DNA from: CAZPMO01 sp964587515
Lineage (GTDB): Bacteria > Pseudomonadota > Alphaproteobacteria > MPNO01
Reading direction: 5' to 3'
DNA: 64,000 bases
NCBI GenBank assembly: GCA_964587515.1
Contig: CAZPMO010000004.1
Location: forward strand, 1 to 64,000
A program made the translations under genes and the position numbers. Every line of letters starts with the position of its first letter. Position 1 is the stretch's first letter. Shown here piece by piece: positions 61,924 to 64,000 of the stretch. Below the pieces are notes generated by a model, which was not told the origin of the DNA, searched no databases, and was given only the letters and a program-made list of their open reading frames with translations.

Positions 61924-62940
61924 ATGACGCTTGGCGCGGTATCACCGATTAGCGGTGATACGGTCTGGACCCGAGACGCGTTCGCGAGTGACGATCGCTG
62001 GGTCCATCAATTGTCGCCGGCGGCCCTGGCCGATATCGATCGCGGCGTGCGCGCGGTGCGCGAAAGCGGACGCGCGCTCGACGATGTGACAAACACGGAT
62101 TTCGCCCTTCCCGCCCTCGCCGCCGACTTTGCCGAGATCAATCACATTCTGGGACGCGGGCGTGGCTTCGTGCTGATAAAAGGCCTCTCGCCCGAACGCT
62201 ATGGCGAGGATGAAATGGCCATAGCTTTGTGGGGCATTGGCACCCATTTGGGCGTCGGAGTCTCGCAGAGCTGGCGGGGCGACCGGCTCGGTCACGTCCG
62301 AAATATCGGCGAGACCGACCGTTATTACACCGCCGGCGGCGAAATCGAAATGCACATGGACCCGGTCGACGTGGTCGGATTGCTTTGCCTGCGCAAGGGG
62401 GTCAGCGGCGGGCTCAGCCGCATCGCAAGTTCGATGACGGTGCACAATATTATCCTCGCCGAACGACCCGATCTCATGGCTTCCCTGCGCGACGGATTTT
62501 TTTATAGCCGGCGAGAAGTCGACCGTGGCGGCGGCGGCGCGGTGGGCGCGGCGCGAATTCCCGTATTCGCCAAGTGGGACGGGATGCCGGTATGCCATTA
62601 CCTGCCCATCGCGGTGCGCAGCGCGGCTGACCTGGAAGGCGTCGAGATGAGCGCGCTGGAGCGTGAGGCACTGGCTTTCGTCGATGAGGTCGCGCAACGG
62701 CCTGAAGTTTACCTGGAGATGGACTTCCAGCCCGGCGACATTCAGTTCCTGAACAACCGGGTGGTGCTGCACGCGCGTACCGATTATGTCGATCACGACC
62801 GTCCGGAACTGCGCCGCCATCTGCTGCGGCTTTGGCTGATGATGCCATCGTGGGCCGCGCTGCCCGAGAATATGCGCATGCACGGCGCCGGTGATCGTCT
62901 CGGTGGCGGTATCGCCAAGGCTGATACCAACGGTCCTTGA
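61924..62940 (+). CDS. TauD/TfdA family Fe(II)/2-oxoglutarate dioxygenase
   Basis: A 338-residue oxygenase of the gamma-butyrobetaine/CAS-like branch. Iron ligands are in EMHMDPVDVVG (HxD, about residues 141-150) and the distal histidine in NRVVLHARTDYVD (about 280-292), followed by the 2-oxoglutarate arginine in RRHLLRLWLM. The ATG at 61924 (MTLGAVSPISG) follows gggagagacg; the open frame extends 11 codons upstream. The reaction target is unknown. It converges on a MarR-family gene two bases away and could be its regulatory target. Confidence 0.9.
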   Translation: MTLGAVSPISGDTVWTRDAFASDDRWVHQLSPAALADIDRGVRAVRESGRALDDVTNTDFALPALAADFAEINHILGRGRGFVLIKGLSPERYGEDEMAIALWGIGTHLGVGVSQSWRGDRLGHVRNIGETDRYYTAGGEIEMHMDPVDVVGLLCLRKGVSGGLSRIASSMTVHNIILAERPDLMASLRDGFFYSRREVDRGGGGAVGAARIPVFAKWDGMPVCHYLPIAVRSAADLEGVEMSALEREALAFVDEVAQRPEVYLEMDFQPGDIQFLNNRVVLHARTDYVDHDRPELRRHLLRLWLMMPSWAALPENMRMHGAGDRLGGGIAKADTNGP

Positions 62941-62942
62941 TA

Positions 62943-63305
62943 TTATAGTGTCTCGGTAGCGTCCATGGCGCTCCCCGCATCGGCAATCAGATCGGCGAAT
63001 TCACTGAGATAGACCGCGCCTTTCACCGTGCGCTGGACCAGGACACTACGTTTATCCGTCTCGTCACGGGCGCGGCGGATAAAGCCCAGTTCGCTCAACC
63101 GGTCAAGCGCGCGGGTCACCGCGGGTTTGGATATCGCAAGCCCGGACGCGAGCCCGCGCACCGTATGCGGCGGCGGGATCGTATATATCGTCAACAGCAT
63201 CGCCATCTGGCGGGCCGAAAGATCGGGGCCGTCGCGGCGTACGCTCTCGCCCAGCGCATCACGCCATAACTCAAGCGCCTCTTCCTGTCGTAACTGAACG
63301 GCCAT
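62943..63305 (-). CDS. MarR family transcriptional regulator
   Basis: A 120-residue winged-helix regulator. HTVRGLASGLAISKPAVTRALDRLSELGFIRRARDETDKRSVLV is the MarR helix-turn-helix plus wing (about 47-91); for example PAVTRALDRLSELGFI is the recognition helix region and DETDKRSV the wing tip. The protein is short for the family, with reduced dimerisation helices. It probably senses a phenolic or lipophilic ligand. It converges on the dioxygenase gene and lies downstream of the aminopeptidase gene. Confidence 0.9.
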   Translation of the reverse strand: MAVQLRQEEALELWRDALGESVRRDGPDLSARQMAMLLTIYTIPPPHTVRGLASGLAISKPAVTRALDRLSELGFIRRARDETDKRSVLVQRTVKGAVYLSEFADLIADAGSAMDATETL

Positions 63306-63347
63306 GGGACGGCGATTTCATTTCGGCTTCGAACCAATGTGGCGGTT

Positions 63348-64000
63348 CTAACCCGATTTGCGTTTTCGACGCAAGCTCCCGCCGCCGCCGTAACGCTTTT
63401 CGATCAGGGCGTAGAGTGCGCGCATGGCCATCGCTTCGCCGCCGGCCGGCCGGCCGGGTCTGGCCGCTGCATTCCAGCCCATGATGTCGAGATGCACCCA
63501 GGGCGTTCCGTCGGGAACGAATTCCTTGAGATAAAGCGCCGCGGTGATCGCGCCGGCGAGACCGCCTTCGGAGACATTGTTGATGTCGGCGACCTTGCTG
63601 TCGAGCATGCGCCGGTAAGGCTGCCATAGCGGCATGCGCCACAACGGATCCGAAACCGCCGCGCCGTGTTCGAGCAGCTCGCCGGCCAGCTTGTCGTCAT
63701 TGCAGAACAGGGCCGGAAGATCGGCGCCGAGCGCGACGCGCGCCGCGCCGGTCAGGGTTGCGCAATCGACGATCAGCTCCGGCTTTTCGCGCGCGCCCTC
63801 GGCCAGCGCATCGCACATCACCAGCCGACCCTCGGCGTCGGTATTGCCGATCTCCACCGTAATCCCCTTGCGGGTGCGGATCACATCGAGTGGCCGGAAA
63901 GCGTTGCCGGCGACGCTGTTCTCCACCGCCGGGACCAAGACACGCAGCCGTACGTCGAGCTTCGCGGCCATGATCATGTCGGCGAGGCCGAGCACATGCG
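63348..64000 (-). CDS. Leucyl aminopeptidase (M17), C-terminal part
   Basis: The last 217 or so residues of a cytosolic M17 metallo-aminopeptidase; the N-terminal part lies beyond the window end. The catalytic domain motifs are LVPAVENSVAGNAFRPLDV, the signature NTDAEGRL with metal ligands (Asp and Glu), and VDCATLTGAARVALG, then DINNVSEGGLAGAITAALYL and WVHLDIMGWN near the C-terminus. The tail is unusually basic (SLRRKRKSG). It removes N-terminal residues from peptides. The PepB-like pattern GNAFRP suggests the alphaproteobacterial subgroup. Confidence 0.93.
   Translation of the reverse strand, partial: HVLGLADMIMAAKLDVRLRVLVPAVENSVAGNAFRPLDVIRTRKGITVEIGNTDAEGRLVMCDALAEGAREKPELIVDCATLTGAARVALGADLPALFCNDDKLAGELLEHGAAVSDPLWRMPLWQPYRRMLDSKVADINNVSEGGLAGAITAALYLKEFVPDGTPWVHLDIMGWNAAARPGRPAGGEAMAMRALYALIEKRYGGGGSLRRKRKSG

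Noticed and set aside
1..64000. CRISPR array, tRNA, rRNA, integrase or insertion sequence
   Set aside because: No regularly spaced repeats, cloverleaf-like segments, rRNA signatures, transposase or integrase motifs were seen in either strand.

Overview
The window is high-GC bacterial DNA from an alphaproteobacterium, probably of the Rhodospirillales type. Evidence for this is a set of lineage-typical conserved genes (bL31, DUF1465, DUF1192, TrcR/DUF1013, Usg) and the order enoyl-CoA hydratase, rpsT, dnaA, dnaN, recF, gyrB with mutM, ubiE and ubiB next to it. Two runs of exactly ten N (16178-16187 and 24780-24789) show a scaffolded draft assembly, so single-base lesions in genes must be read with care. 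No tRNA, rRNA, CRISPR array or transposase was recognised.

Layout. 0.1-4.6 kb: conserved alphaproteobacterial genes (rpmE, DUF1465, DUF1192, quinone oxidoreductase, trcR, alcohol dehydrogenase, usg). 4.6-6.7 kb: two envelope/secreted protein genes, each broken by an apparent one-base shift in a homopolymer. 6.9-11.5 kb: luciferase-like oxidoreductase, aldo/keto reductase, and a stress/redox regulatory group (UspA-type protein, Crp/Fnr regulator, orphan OmpR-type response regulator). 11.5-15.6 kb: a divergent catabolic locus (FAD monooxygenase against hydrolase, luciferase-like monooxygenase and SDR). 15.6-16.2 kb: a gene-free stretch packed with hairpins, read here as a candidate structured RNA. 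16.2-22.7 kb: a hydroxycinnamoyl-CoA hydratase/lyase-like gene, a CinA-ArsC/Spx fusion, an amidohydrolase and a three-subunit molybdenum hydroxylase. 22.9-30.4 kb: two paralogous TRAP transporter modules, each with dctQM facing a convergent dctP, around a Rieske oxygenase. 30.5-36.2 kb: aldolase, DMT exporter, TauD-type dioxygenase, carbamoylase-type amidase, a VanA-like Rieske oxygenase and its neighbouring MarR-like regulator.

36.2-39.2 kb is the most unusual part: an AT-rich leader, a peptidoglycan-binding/M23 endopeptidase protein without signal peptide whose codon usage changes between its two halves, and two tandem paralogous exported proteins with eight conserved cysteines. I read this as a candidate polymorphic peptidoglycan-hydrolase toxin with duplicated periplasmic immunity genes. 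A 54-bp tail of a duplicated carbamoylase gene lies just upstream.

39.2-47.3 kb carries a large indolepyruvate:ferredoxin oxidoreductase-type enzyme, a haem-oxygenase-fold iron enzyme with a Bcr/CflA exporter, a bifunctional penicillin-binding protein and an acetyltransferase. 47.3-57 kb holds the replication and repair cluster on the minus strand, and 56.8-64 kb ubiquinone biosynthesis, an O-antigen-ligase-like protein, an outer-membrane barrel gene interrupted by an in-frame TAG, a second TauD-type dioxygenase, a MarR regulator and a leucyl aminopeptidase cut by the window end.

Together the accessory genes suggest a scavenger of aromatic and organic-acid substrates: TRAP importers, Rieske, flavin, molybdenum and Fe(II)/2-oxoglutarate oxygenases, and CoA-dependent side-chain cleavage. 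Substrates cannot be fixed from sequence alone.
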